NCBI RefSeq assembly: GCF_032854445.1
Contig: NC_088303.1
Span: forward strand, 37,147,501-37,211,500
Length of the DNA stretch: 64,000 nt
From: Liolophura sinensis
Taxonomy: Eukaryota > Mollusca > Polyplacophora > Chitonida > Chitonidae
Direction of reading: 5' to 3'
Positions 10,802 through 22,835 of this stretch are shown here, one piece after another (the first letter of the stretch is position 1; each line of letters starts with the position of its first letter). The position numbers were made by a program, and so were the translations under genes. The notes beneath the pieces are model-generated. The model had not been told where the DNA came from, searched no databases, and was given only the letters and a program-made list of their open reading frames with translations.

Positions 10802-11879
10802 GACGTCATAGCATACTTATTTTACATACCTTATCACATTGTGTTTTCGGAGTTACGATATGAACACATCGACAAGGTCTAGTTGACGATGTCTAACAAA
10901 AAATTATGATATGGTAAAAGGGATATCAGTAAGAAATACAAACATTCCTCGGTTCTTAATTCGAGGCGACATATTTTGCAGTCGAGTATTTCTTGGGCAT
11001 TTCAAAATTTGTGTTCAGCTTCAAGACAGAATATTTTAGCATTGTGGGATATATTATTCACTTATAATTCACTTATAATTACTAAGTCGTTGTCAAACGT
11101 CTACAACTCATAACCATGTTTGGACAAGAGCCTGCCAGTTGTGATATTTAAGTTGAATAGGCAAACTCTATGCCTCGAAACATACATTCGTGTACCAGCC
11201 AGTCAATAATCGCAAACAATTTCTTTTCGTTGAAGTCACAAGGTTTATCGGCTGACATGAAAAACATCATTTCAGAAGCAGCGTCAATGTCCTTAGAATT
11301 GATTTGTTTCCGCAGGTTTTCCTTGAGAACGAATAAATAATTCAATAGTTAACGACGAATGAAACTGCTCTGGTTTACGCTATTACCATCTCCAACAACT
11401 AACAAATTCTGTCAAAAGATAAATTTAAAGGTACTATGAAACGAAGAGAATGGTATTAAGCAAAATAAACAAAGATGTGCCTAACAAAATAAGAAAAAAA
11501 TTTTTTTTTGCATATTATATAATGTATATTTTGTAGAAACCCCTTGAATTTATGCAAATTTTTACGTCAGTAGTTGGAAATATTAGGAAATGACAAACAC
11601 ACTAGAAACACGAGACCAACTCACTGTCCCATTTTCTCTGTAAGGACGAGCCAGAAAGGATAAAGAGGTCAACTATAACAAAATATTATGCCTATGGGGT
11701 TTAAGGATGATTAATATTATGCCTTTAATTCAATCTTTAAAATTAACATGGGTGAAACATGGCTTGTGAAGAAAATAACTGGCCAAAAATGTCGATTAGA
11801 CCTGTACACTGGGATAAGTTGAAGAGTGTTGGGGGTAGATACGTCAAAGATGTCGTAATAAAATGAACATTTTTAGATT
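10802..11879. other. Unassigned spacer
   Basis: AT-rich, with no gene recognised. Confidence 0.5.
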
Positions 11880-12430
11880 AAAATAAATTAGTAAAAAATA
11901 TACCAAAGAAGTGGCTAACTTATATGAAACTGAATACAATCGTGATTTCACCTACCTATCCTCTGTACTACGCCTTTCTATTTAAGCAGAAGTGTGGTAT
12001 ACGTGATTTTTATGATATTTTGGACGACGGTGACGGTGATACACAAATACTAAGTAAATGGGAGCATATCTTACAGCTAAATGAGATTAATGTAAAAAGT
12101 GTTTTCTTATCTCTCTTCCAAAGTACACAGAAAAGGAAACCATTGAACATTTATTTATCCAGTGTGAAATAGTTAAAATGTTTTGGCCGAGATATGAAAG
12201 GTGGGTATAGCAGGAGTGCAACTTTACGTGCAAAATCGACTATACTGCAGTAATTTTAGGCTTATTCAACGAAAAACAATAATAACCACTTCACTTCTAC
12301 TAGCAAAAAATGGATGTTTAAAACCCAAAAAATGAAAAGACCATTACATACAGAAAATCTACTTAACAAAATAGCTGAATACTGTAGAATACAAGAATAT
12401 ATTCTTGTGAATCGAAAAACAAATGGAGTA
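11880..12430 (+). pseudogene. L1-like LINE 3'-end remnant (C-terminal RT region)
   Basis: Translated pieces match the C-terminal part of L1-type ORF2 proteins of invertebrates. The first is CGIRDFYDIL followed by LSKWEHILQLNE and VFLSLFQST (about 11990-12125). In another frame come KETIEHLFIQCEIVKMFWPR (about 12134-12193), the HLF-x-C zinc-knuckle region, and a downstream KIAEYCRIQEYI segment (about 12366-12405). A deletion of roughly the length of the FQYRINHRIL region and a frame change join the first two pieces. No catalytic RT core remains. This is a short, old, 5'-truncated copy. Confidence 0.7.
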
Positions 12431-13502
12431 GAAGCTAAGGGCCCATAAGGTATTTATAGAACAAATAAACGTATGAGGATGCGAGTGGAGGTGAGAGCAA
12501 AAGTTTGGCTGCATATAAATATTACCCTTCTGGTGGTAAAAAAAAAAATAAAAAAATAAGAAAATGGTGTCCCCAATCTGGGCTCACCGTGAACAAAGTT
12601 GTTTTGACAGCTACCACCAATGACGACAAGCAAAAGGCCTTAATTTCCCATTTTTTACGCTTCAAGAAGAAAGCTGATCAGCTTTTTTGTACTTTTATAT
12701 GTTAGGCCGCGTCATAAACTCTATATTAAGAAATAAAAACCAAGCGTGTCCTAATGTATCATCACAAAACAACTCGAGTGTTCTGAAAATTACGGATAAA
12801 ATGAATTTTTGTGGGCGACTGAAAAGTTCTGCGAAACTTCAGATTTTAAGTTACTCCGGACTTCAATTAAGACAGGACATATACACATGACCTGTTTTAA
12901 TTTATAAATGTAGCTGGTTGGATGTAAAATGGGAATAGTTAAATACGCTGTAGGAGAGTGTTATTGAGACTTCGGTGATTGCTTTCCACATATAATGTTT
13001 TTACCACCTTCATAAAGTGTGATATTAAAGCATCTAAAGTGATTAGCGCATAGTAATTTTTGCTCTCCGCGCTAATGGCTTGTAATTATCATTTGACCGA
13101 GCCATCAGAAGGTCATCACGCTTATCTTTTTGGATTGTATGTCCTCTGTGCAAAGATCATTGTGTTCACCTTCACAATAAAAAAAAATTAAAAAACAAAA
13201 GCATTTAAACAAAAATGCTGCCAACGGTAAAATACGGTGATTTATTTTCAGTGTTTAAATTGTTTCCAATACCTCTCCCACATCTGTAGACACCGTTCTA
13301 AACCTATATGACCTTGCATTGGAAACAAAATCCAAACTGTTTCTAATTGGTATTTTAACTGTACATTTTGCTGGCACCTTGGGCTACATTGCTTTTTCTG
13401 AAGAAAAACTTCTCTCTGCTCGCTGTCATTTTGCATCCAGTTATTTAGTTACATAACAGGGTTTTGCACAGTTTCGTAATTCTTACCACTTCTTACACAA
13501 AG
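12431..13502. other. Unassigned spacer
   Basis: No gene or repeat recognised between the LINE remnant and the minisatellite. Confidence 0.5.
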
Positions 13503-15415
13503 ATGGTGCTGAACGCCCTCTCCGTATAAGATGCTAAATATTTTTGTAACTAATGCCATTCCGTCAATGGTGTTAAATAATTATGACCTACTGTCACTCC
13601 GTCCATAACGCTGAATGTGTTCGTGCCTACTCTCACCCCGTCTATGGTGCTAAATGTTTTTATACAAACCTACACTCCGTTCAATATTTTTTGCTCAATA
13701 TTTTTGTACATACTGACACTTCTTCCATAGTGCTAAATGTTTTTATAGAGGCTTACGCTCCGTCCATGGTGCTAAATGTGTTTGTACAGACTTACACTCC
13801 GTCCATGGTGTTGAATGTTTTTGTACCTACTGCCACTCTGGACGTGGCGCTGAGTGTTTTTTTTTACACAGTTACACTCTGTCCATAGTGCTGAATGTTT
13901 TTGTACATACTTACACTCCGTCCATGTTGCTGAATGTGTTTGTACGTACCTACACTCCGTCCATGGTGCTGAATGTTTTTGTGCAGGCTTACGCTCCATC
14001 CATGTTGCTGAATGTGTTTGTACGTACTTACACTCCGTTCACGGTGCTGAATGTGTTTGTACGTACTTACGCTCCGCCCATGGTGCTGAATGTTTTTGTA
14101 CATACTTACACTCCGTCCATGTTGCTGAATGTGTTTGTACGTACTTACGCTCCGTCCATGTTGCTGGATGTTTTTGTTCAGACTTACGCTCCGTCTATGG
14201 TGCTGAATGGCTTTGTACAGACTTACGCTCCGTCCAAGTTGCTGAATGTGTTTGTACACACTTACACCCCGTCCATGGTGCTGAAGGTGTTTTTATATAC
14301 TGACACTTCGTCCATGGTGCTAAGTGTTTTTATATAGGCTTACGGTCTGTCCATGGTGCTGAATGTGTTTGTACGTACTTACACTCCGTCCATTGTGTTG
14401 AATGTTTTTGTACATACTGACACTCCGTTCGTGATGTTGAATGTCTTTGTACATACTGACACTCCGTCCATGATGTTGAATGTCTTTGTACATACTGACA
14501 CTCCGTTCATGTTGCTGAATGCTTTTGTACAGACTTACGCTCTGTCCATGGTGTTGAATGTGTTTGTCCATAGTTACGCTCCGTCCATTGTGTTGAATGC
14601 TTTTGTACATAACCTCCGTCCATGGTGCTGAAAATGTTTTTGTACATACTGCCATTCCGTGGATAATAGTAAAGCTTTTTGTACCTGTTGCCACTCCATG
14701 CATGATGATGTTACTGAACGTTTTGTATTTCTCCCTGCATGGTGTTTTTTGTTTTTCTACCTACTGCCTCTGCCTGCATGGTGCTCAATATTTTTGTTCT
14801 TACTGCCTCAACTTTAATGGGCCTGGATATATTTGTTGCCAGTGCCTCCTACTCTGTTCATGATGCTAAATGTTTCTGTATATACAGCCACTCCGTGCAT
14901 GATGCTGAGTGTTTTTGTACATACACCTACTCCGTGCATGATGCTGAGTGTTTTTGTACATACACCTACTCCGTGCATGATGCTGAGTGTTTTTGTACTT
15001 ATTGCCACTCCGTGCATGATGCTGGGTGTTTTTGTACTTACACCTACTCCGTGCATGATGCTGAGTGTTTTTCTACTTATCGCCACTCGGTGCATGATGC
15101 AGAGTGTTTTTCTACTTATCGCCACTTGGTTCATGATGCTGAGTGTTTTTGTACATACACCTACTCCGTGCATGATGCTGAGTGTTTTTCTACTTATTGC
15201 CACTCCGTGCCTGATGCTAAATCTTTAAGTACTTAATGTGAGTTAATGCTAATTTGATGCGTGTTTCTGTACTTACTGCCACTCTTTGTGTACTGGATGT
15301 TTCTAATATCACTCTGTGCTTGGTGCTGAGTGATTGTTGTACCGTACGTAATGTGACTTTGTGCAAAGTGCTGAATACTGGTTATATTGTGTCACTCAAT
15401 GCATGGAGCCACCAT
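13503..15415. repeat. 39-bp minisatellite, about 45 units, two subfamilies
   Basis: A tandem array with a 39-base unit. Subfamily A (about 13503-14700) has the core TCCATGGTGCTGAATGTGTT followed by TTGTACGTACTTACACTCCG. Subfamily B (about 14830-15230) has TGCATGATGCTGAGTGTTTT, with alternating units carrying either a TACACCTACTCC or a TATTGCCACTCC segment. The ends decay gradually. Because 39 is a multiple of three, several frames on both strands stay open, giving proteins of 13-residue repeats. Equal openness of competing frames argues for tandem DNA rather than a selected protein. Confidence 0.9.
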
Positions 15416-16538
15416 GAAACACAGAAAAAAGTTAAAAATTCCACGCGGTCGTACCTAGCCATTTACAACTCATGACGGGCATTAAAAACAGCGTTTCTTT
15501 TAGCTTAAATAGTTATGAGCTATGCTGTGTTTTTCACCACAACTTTACTTTGACCAGTAAACATTTTAAACAGACATTAAACAGAACGAGGCTTAACATT
15601 TATGTCATCAATATCTGCCTCTGATTTAATCGGCTTTGACAAACCAAGGCTCTTCGGTCTTCAGTGCATCAGGTAAGACATTTGTCTGGAAAGTACAATT
15701 CTCTCTTCCCTAAAACTAAGGCATCGATTTTGCGTGGAAATGAAATCCCATGGCTTCTGCAAAGGCCTTAATATACAGCTCGCATTGTCAGTCTATATAA
15801 GAAGTGTGTTTAATATCTGTCCACTGGTTAGTCCCCAGTTGGTTCGGCCGTGTATGAGCGTCCTTGATGGAGACAGCAGTCCCACAAACGCTACAGCTAT
15901 TGGACTCAGCTACTGATTTATGTCTCAGTTCCATTTCATTATCTATTTCCTTTAACGGGGTGGTCAGATTACGATCTCACCTGTAAATCAGAATTCTCAA
16001 GGTGATATAGAAAATATTCAATTTGTGCCTCAGGTGTTTCAATTACATTAATTTTTAATTAAATAAGCATTTATTGTAAATATGCGATTAATGGAGGAAT
16101 GATGATGGCTTAACGCGATTCCTGCAGGGTTGCAGCCTTATCGTGGCGAAATTAGCTAATTACAACACTAACTGAAAATAGACTGGTGCCAACCGACAGT
16201 ATGTTAAAAAACTAATATCTGGAATAGATAACCACATGTTACGTTTTGGATGGTTTGTAATTTGGGTGGTGGGGGTGGTGGTGGTGGTGGGGGGGGGGGG
16301 GGAATTGAATATTTGAGAATAATTGAGATTTTTGATCATAGTTTTATTTTTCGATGCAGTGATGTTAATTTGTGATTTATTAGGAGCTATAATTCGATTC
16401 TGACTGCACCTCTCGTACATCATACATGTAAAAGCAGATGGTAGATATTCATCTGATCACATTTAGGATTTCCTTATAGATCACCACTGTTAACATGGAT
16501 TAAATCGATTTGGTTGCTGCTTTACATCATGCGTCTTG
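15416..16538. other. Unassigned spacer with GGT/G-run microsatellite
   Basis: No gene recognised. A GGT repeat turning into a run of about 14 G lies at 16262-16302. Confidence 0.5.
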
Positions 16539-16623
16539 TCAAGTACGTGGCGATGTGTCCCCTGAGGTCTTATTGGTTTATCCATTCATTATCATGAACA
16601 CCACCATACCAAATTTCCGCCAT
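16539..16623 (+). repeat. 85-bp dispersed direct repeat, copy 1
   Basis: Matches 17914-17998 at 75 of 85 positions without gaps, counted by eye. Shared blocks include ATTGGTTTATCCATTCATTA and CCACCATACCAAATTTCCG. The identity of the element is unknown. Confidence 0.8.
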
Positions 16624-17913
16624 GCCAAAATTTCCATGAGTGCAGTGTAGGGCAAAATACAAATCCAGCCAAATAAACACATTTGTGTAATTGTAATGAT
16701 GTTTTACTACTTTCAGCTAAAACTAGTTTAAAAGTGTCCAACTGACCAGTGGCGTTATAGTTAGTGGTTGCCTGAATAAGTAAAATAAAAGTTTAGACTT
16801 CGCTTCAGTACGCATGTGAGGTACGGATTATACTGGTGACTTGACGATTCGTGCATACTTTGGTAACAGCCTACTTTTCAGCTCAGTTCTCAGTCTTTTG
16901 TCGTATTCAATGTAAAGCGCAAGGCCTCAACAACAGAATCACCTAAAATGTAGGAATTTGTGATTGCCGAAAGGTACAATGTTTTAACATGCCCTATTCA
17001 CTCGGTTAACATGCCGAGTTATCTGACTTATTTGATCTGCCCTTAGATTGACGAAAGCTGTCAGAATATTTCAGTTTATAGCACATTGATACTTTTACAT
17101 CCTCGGCGATCAACAGCAAGGCCAGTTGTAGTGGAAAGCTTGAAGCATGTTTCGATCGTGCTAATGGTGAGCTAGCGGCATGTCACCAGAACCTTTAACC
17201 CGTAAGCATGTACCTGCTGTAAGTAGTGACTTACAGTACCTTAACACGAATGATGTGTGATTTGAAGTAAAAGGAACGAATCCTGTATAGGGGTGGCTAT
17301 TGTGAAAACCCAAAGTGTGAATGGTGTAAACGAGGGGAAATCCAGTGTCATGTGGCTTGTTCTTGTTCCGTGACTGTAGCAATACAACGGCTAACGCATA
17401 TGTGGTTCAAGCTCTCACGTCACCAGGGCTATTCCGTCAGCCACAGTGGAATTCCAGTGGAACAAAACCACCGATATGGCAATGGCGCGACGGACTTGCT
17501 CGCTGTACATTGGCTGGGGGCACATTGCTGCAAATCAACACGTTATTCTTTATCATTAATTTTAGGGATCCACCGTCTTTCGTTTACTTCATTTGTCCTT
17601 CTCGTGCACTGGTAGTTATTACACAAATTAGCCGACGCCCTGGATTCAATGAATTCTATTGAATAGGTATGTATGTCCCCTTCACTTAAAGCTACAGAAT
17701 CTCACTGTAAGGCAGTCTGAGTCATGCCTATATTTAAGACCCAATTGTAAATGTGAACGTCCTTAATCAGCAAGGACACTTGATAGCATGCGTGAGTCTT
17801 GTGAAGTAGAAATCACCCATATCACAGCTAAGTGAGCTATTTACGCCCATCTTGAGTCCACAAAGCCTCTTTTAAAATGCTGGTATGTAAGATATGCATG
17901 TCGTGACAGTTTA
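16624..17913. other. Unassigned spacer between the direct-repeat copies
   Basis: No gene supported. A frame around 17345-17662 lacks any family resemblance. Confidence 0.5.
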
Positions 17914-17998
17914 TCAAGTACGTTGCCAGGTGTCCCTTGAGGTCTGATTGGTTTATCCATTCATTATTATGTTCTCCACCATACCAAATTTCCGACAT
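17914..17998 (+). repeat. 85-bp dispersed direct repeat, copy 2
   Basis: Second copy of the repeat at 16539-16623, in the same orientation about 1.37 kb downstream. Both copies end abruptly after TTTCCG-x-CAT. Confidence 0.8.
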
Positions 17999-19759
17999 TA
18001 TTATCTTTATTCTTGGGTACAGTTCAGATATATTTGGAGTGAAATGCGTGGAACATGAATTTATGTCATAAATAAATCTCATCAAGTAAATCAAAACGTA
18101 TTTTTTTTCGTGAATGGCATTGTCTGGGTTATAGCGTCATAAGGTGACGTGATTTATGAGAAGGGTTACGAGAGATTAATTTACACCAGGTATGTACAAC
18201 ATTGAAGTTAATTATGCGAGTGTTGGTAGCTCTTTAAATCTGACGAACTTGTGCAAAATGAAACTGTTCAACTGGATTTCGGTGAGGAATATATTATATC
18301 AAAATATTGAAAACCAAACATGTGACATACCTGTTACATAGTACACAGTCATACATAAACTGTACAGGAAAAGCGTTCTCTGCCAGAATTTTGGATATTT
18401 AGGCTTTGAATGATTGACCGACATGCTGAAAGTGTGGGAATTTACAGTAAATCCCAGCCAAGTCAAGATATTTGGTATTAGCGTAAAAATCTTGAGTTCG
18501 ATCATGTCTTCGTCGTGGCCGCGTGGTTCAGTCACATGGTCACGCGAGACCTGGGTGTTCTGTATCAATCTCTGACAGGGAATATTAAATTTTATTTTAT
18601 TCTGGCGCAGAAGAGATCGTGACTTCTCGTCCTAAAATACATTTACCCAATTCTGTCTTCTTCATCAAATCCATGTTAGTGCAATAATGCGGCGGATGGA
18701 TTTAGATTGATTACAATGCTACTATGACTTCAACAAGAGTTGATTTATAAGACTGGAAAAGAATACGTATTATGACACAAAGAACAAAGCATTTGCTAAT
18801 TTAATCTTCCTGTAATATCTGAAATGTCAGTAAAAGCCTACGTGTAATAATCATCTAACGATTTATACTGACCAGCTGTTGCCATGTCCTATACGTTTCA
18901 GGCACATTAAAATTGCTCGCATATTGGCTATACACTTTCAGTTTCCATTACTGCAAATTGAAACTTCGGTGGGTATTGTTGTCCTGATGCCTGATAGATT
19001 CTAAACTCATCCCATTATTGTGCGGAGTGGCGATAATTTCCTGAAGATTGCTTTTCAAACGGCTGTACAACAAGCCGCGGAAGTTCAGCAGCTTAGTAAA
19101 CAGTACCACGGGGGAGTTGAATGAAGCAATTGGCAGCCAACTCCGGGGAGTGGGGTACAGGAGCGATTGCCACACGGATTCAAAGGCTTCCGACTGGGTG
19201 CAATAACCAAGTCTCACACAACAAGCCACACCGGATGCTGGCAAAAGTGGGCACAATCAGAAACGAACAACTCCAGTTTCCTTTAGTGAGAGATTAAAAC
19301 CACCGTTTGTGTAGAATGCACATTCATTGCACTATTTCTGCTGTGAGAAAGTAATCAGGTTGTTTCAAAGGTCAGCGTGACACATTCTACGAAGCGTAAA
19401 CATCCCCTGAACGGCGTAAACATCCCCTGAATGTTGTATTACGTTTCCCTTCAAAATCAACATAGTAGGTTGCAGTTAGTGTATCTAAGCTATGTTTTCA
19501 TCAACACAAACGACCAGAGAATTAGTGTATAATAACTGTCGTGTAGGAAGATCAAACAAAGTACCAGACGGGAACAAAGGGAGAAACATTAGATGACAAC
19601 ATGATAACGAATTCGTCTGCCGAGAGAGGCGAAAACGCACGCGACCTACTTCCAACAGGCGCTGCAAATTCGTCGTTAAATGTTTGGATAGTAAAAAGCG
19701 AAGTGAGATCGCACGCGACGTAATTGCGTGATATTGATACAGATCACATTGGTTAAATT
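17999..19759. other. Unassigned spacer
   Basis: No gene recognised. A small local duplication, GCGTAAACATCCCCTGAA twice in tandem, lies near 19396-19431. Confidence 0.5.
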
Positions 19760-20310
19760 TGGCAAGTGACCAGATTTGTTAGATTTGTACAAATTGGTCT
19801 AATAGTTTAGATTTGTACAGACGTGTGCAGATTGGTTAGACTTGTACAGGAGTGGGCAGACTGGAAAGATTTGAACAGAAGTGGGCAGGATGGTTAGATT
19901 TCTCAAGACGTGGACAGATTTGTTAGGTTTCTACAGACGTGCGCATATTGGGTAGGTTTGTACAACAGTGGACATATTCGATAGGTGTGTACAAACATGA
20001 GCAGATTCGTTCGGTTTTTGCGGGTGCCCACTGATTCGTTAGGTTTGTATAAAAGTGTGCAGACTCATTAGGTTTGTACAAAAATTGGTAAGATTTGTAC
20101 GGACGTGGGCAGATTGGTTAAATTTGTACAGACAGATTGCTCAGGTTTGTTCGGACATAGGCAGATTGATTAGGTTTGTTCGAACGTAGGCAGATTGGTT
20201 AGGTTTGTACGGACTTAGATAGATTGGTAAGGCTTGAACAGAAGTGGGCAGATTGCTTAGATTTCTTAAGACGTCGACAGAATGGTTAGATTTGTACAGT
20301 GTGCGTGATT
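19760..20310. repeat. 29-bp minisatellite, about 19 degenerate units
   Basis: Tandem units of 29 bases with the approximate core GATTGGTTAGATTTGTACAG plus ACGTGGGCA. Units differ at several positions each, so the array is old or evolving without homogenisation. 29 is not a multiple of three, and no frame stays open. Confidence 0.85.
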
Positions 20311-21448
20311 TTACTTACTTTGAACTGCGATATCTCGGTTGTGCAACATCACAAATATAAAAAAGTTATGCTTTCTAAACGTCCTGTGGATACTTTATCG
20401 ATGGATATATACATTTGGTCTAATGTTGTCCTTTTGTAAATCTTTGGTCTAAATGTACAGTCCAAAAATTAATATGTTAATTTTAACATAAAATCAGTTG
20501 TATGAGTGTTCTGTCATATTCAACATAATAACTGTTAGTTTAACAGAATCTTTATGTTGAATTGATAGAATATGTGTTATATTTAAGAAAACACTTTGAT
20601 GCAATAGTAGAATACATTCTAGTGTCGCTCATGCAACAGACTCTATATTAAAATTAACAGATTAATTTGCTTGAGTATATCAAAATAGCTGTCGTGAAAA
20701 ATAAAATCAATTTTCCAAATATATCAAAACAACTGTCCTTATACTTTAACAAATTTGTCCAAATATATCAAAACAGCAGTTCCTATACATCAAAGATGTT
20801 GACGGAATATACATGTTTAAGAATAGCCTTCGATATTTGTGAAATGTTGAATATATCTCTATCAATATCATTCAGATTGTTTTCTCAAAGACAACTTGAG
20901 AAAACTTATAAAGTAAAAAATAAATAAAAATAAAAAAATTTAGAAATGAAATAATAATCCTTAGCTTTGAGGAACAGCTCTAAGGGATGAAAGCACTTGA
21001 CGTTGTTGTCATTAGGTTTGGTGTACTCTCTCACTCCTTTCATTTTTTCTTGTTTTGAATAGCTGAGCACAGAATTTGCCAAGTTCTGCAGACACCTCTT
21101 CTACGTCTCTATATACACACGGATTAGTTTGTCATTCTTCTCTGTACTTTGCGCTCGTTTGGATTCATTTGTTAAAGAGAACCTGGCAAAGGCTGAAATG
21201 AATCACAGTATTTCGCCAGGTAGCTTATGTAAACCATTCAGCCGGAAAGCCACGGCCTATTCCAACATGAGCTTAAGAACCTGGTATGATAAGACGGGGA
21301 ATCGGCCCCAGTACAAGAAACTGTACACCTCAAGAAACGCAACTGACTATAGCTGTGAGTGACAGCGTCTAACACACCAGTAAGGCTACTTCTTTTTTTG
21401 GTTCTGTTTTACCTCTTCTTTATATGGCAAGCAGGCGACTTATAAAGC
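20311..21448. other. Unassigned AT-rich spacer, possible exon near 21178-21354
   Basis: Mostly AT-rich DNA. A motif CCAAATATATCAAAACA recurs near 20680-20780. The segment 21178-21354 is bounded by an acceptor-like TTTGTTAAAG and a strong donor-like GCTGTGAGTG, and is open on the plus strand with a non-repetitive composition (it contains MSLRTWYDKTGNRPQYKKLY). I recognise no family, so it is noted only as a possible internal exon. Confidence 0.25.
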
Positions 21449-21592
21449 ACCCTTTCCCCCCGGGCTCTGCCGGTTTCCACCCACCATAAAGCTGGCCGCC
21501 GTCGTATAAGTTAAACGTTGTTGAGTACGGCGTAAAACACCAATCAAATAAATAAATAAATAAGTAAGTAAATAAGTAAGTAAATAAATATA
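21449..21592 (+). repeat. SINE-A 3' part, plus member of tail-to-tail pair
   Basis: Carries the CCCCCCGGGCTCTGCC, CTGGCCGCCGTCGTATAAG and GGCGTAAAACACCAATC blocks and a long tail alternating ATAAATAA with AAGTAAGTAA. Its tail abuts the tail of the minus-strand copy that follows. Confidence 0.85.
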
Positions 21593-21596
21593 TTTC

Positions 21597-21861
21597 ATTT
21601 TATTTATTTGATTGTTGTTTTACGCCACGCTCAAGAATATTTCACTTATACGACGGCGGCCAACATTATGGTGGGTGGAAACCGGGCACAGCCCGCGAGA
21701 AACCCACGACCATCCGCAGGTTGCTGGCAGACCTTCCTACGTACGGCCGGAGAGGAAGCCAGTATGAGCTGGACTTGAACTCACAGCGACCGCATTGGTG
21801 AGAGGCTCCTGGGTCATTACGCTGCGCTAGCGCGCTAACCAACTGAGCCACGGAGACCCCA
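21597..21861 (-). repeat. SINE-A, essentially full length, minus member of pair
   Basis: Complete on the minus strand: a GGGGTCTCCGTGGCTCAG head with A-box-like sequence, a GCGCGCTAGCGCAGCG arm, the B-box region GAGTTCAAGTCCAGC, the CGGCCGTACGTAGGAAGG block, the GTCGTGGGTTTC block, the GTATAAGTGAAATATTC block and the ATAAA tail. It makes a good reference copy for the family. Confidence 0.9.
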
Positions 21862-22507
21862 AAATAAATATAAAGCACCCATAAAACTTATATGGTCATA
21901 AAAGAGTCATAGTAATAACTCTCTTTTAAAAAACGCTAATTTTTCGTTCATGCGAGGCACTATGTTTTTAATTTAAAGTATGAAGATCAACGTTAACTAG
22001 AAAAATATCTTTACTGAAACTTTCATGTGTGTATTTCCACGTGCTGTTAAAGTTTTGTTTTGGTTAACGTTCGTCTTCATATGTAAAACATAAACTCTTT
22101 TGGCTCTTTTTTCTACTTTGGAAACATAACTGTGTGAGCAAAGACAAAGGCAATCTTGCATTAAATAAGTGTTATCATGAATAAAAATGGTTAAGCTAGG
22201 GTATTACCAAACATAAAGCAACTATAGCACAATCATGCGTGAATTCTGGTTGAATGCACGTGTGGTCCTCCAGTTATCATAAACAATAACATGTTATGCG
22301 TAGCCAAAGTATAAGGCTGAGAGTTGCATTTGTTTTTAATTGATATTTATATAATTGATTTGCGCATAGGTGCGTGCTCAAGAATTTTTCAGAGAGTTAC
22401 ATTCGTGGTGAAGAAAAGATCTTTCATTGTGACTGGAGCAGGCTACAATTCTTCGATTTTATGACCTATACATGACTTCAGTGCATGGCGCTTTATTTGT
22501 CATACAC
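21862..22507. other. Unassigned spacer
   Basis: No gene recognised. Confidence 0.5.
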
Positions 22508-22835
22508 CTGCCCGGATAGCACAGTTGATAGAGCGTCCGCTTCGGAACCGGTAGATCCAGGATCAATCCTTGATCGAGTCACACCTAAGACTTTAAAAGA
22601 GAAAGTTGTAACTTCTTCTCTTGGCGTTCAGCATGAAGAGGATAGTTCAACGACTGGTTGACCCGTATCAGTGTAATGGCTCGGACGTTGCGGCTTACTT
22701 GCCTTCGGTAAGTCGTCTCAGTGAAGCAGCACTAAATAAAAGAGCGGTGGAAATCCGTCCTGCAACAAGGAGGCGCATTACACGTTCATGCGCCCTTAAG
22801 ATTCGACGTTAAACCCCAAACACTCACACTCACTT
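22508..22835 (+). repeat. SINE-B, complete, with tRNA-like head
   Basis: The best copy of this family. The head GATAGCACAGTTGATAGAGC contains an A-box-like motif; about 25 bases later GATCCAGGATCAATCCTTG resembles a B box, as expected of a Pol III promoter. The body (AAGACTTTAAAAGAG, GGCGTTCAGCATGAAG, GTCTCAGTGAAGCAGC) and the tail GTTAAACCCCAAACACTCAC match the copies near 1805 and 44979. It is a retroposed repeat rather than a functional tRNA gene. Confidence 0.85.

Noticed and set aside
13583-15236. Several long open frames on both strands encoding 13-residue repeats
   Set aside because: They are by-products of a 39-bp tandem unit lacking stops in four frames; no frame is favoured and none has a signal peptide or flanking gene structure.
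13503-15415. CRISPR-like repeat array
   Set aside because: The units are contiguous without unique spacers and the DNA is eukaryotic.
22508-22590. tRNA-like sequences at SINE heads (also near 21800, 32905, 47342, 54773)
   Set aside because: They are attached to SINE bodies and lack a proper tRNA fold, so they are not counted as tRNA genes.
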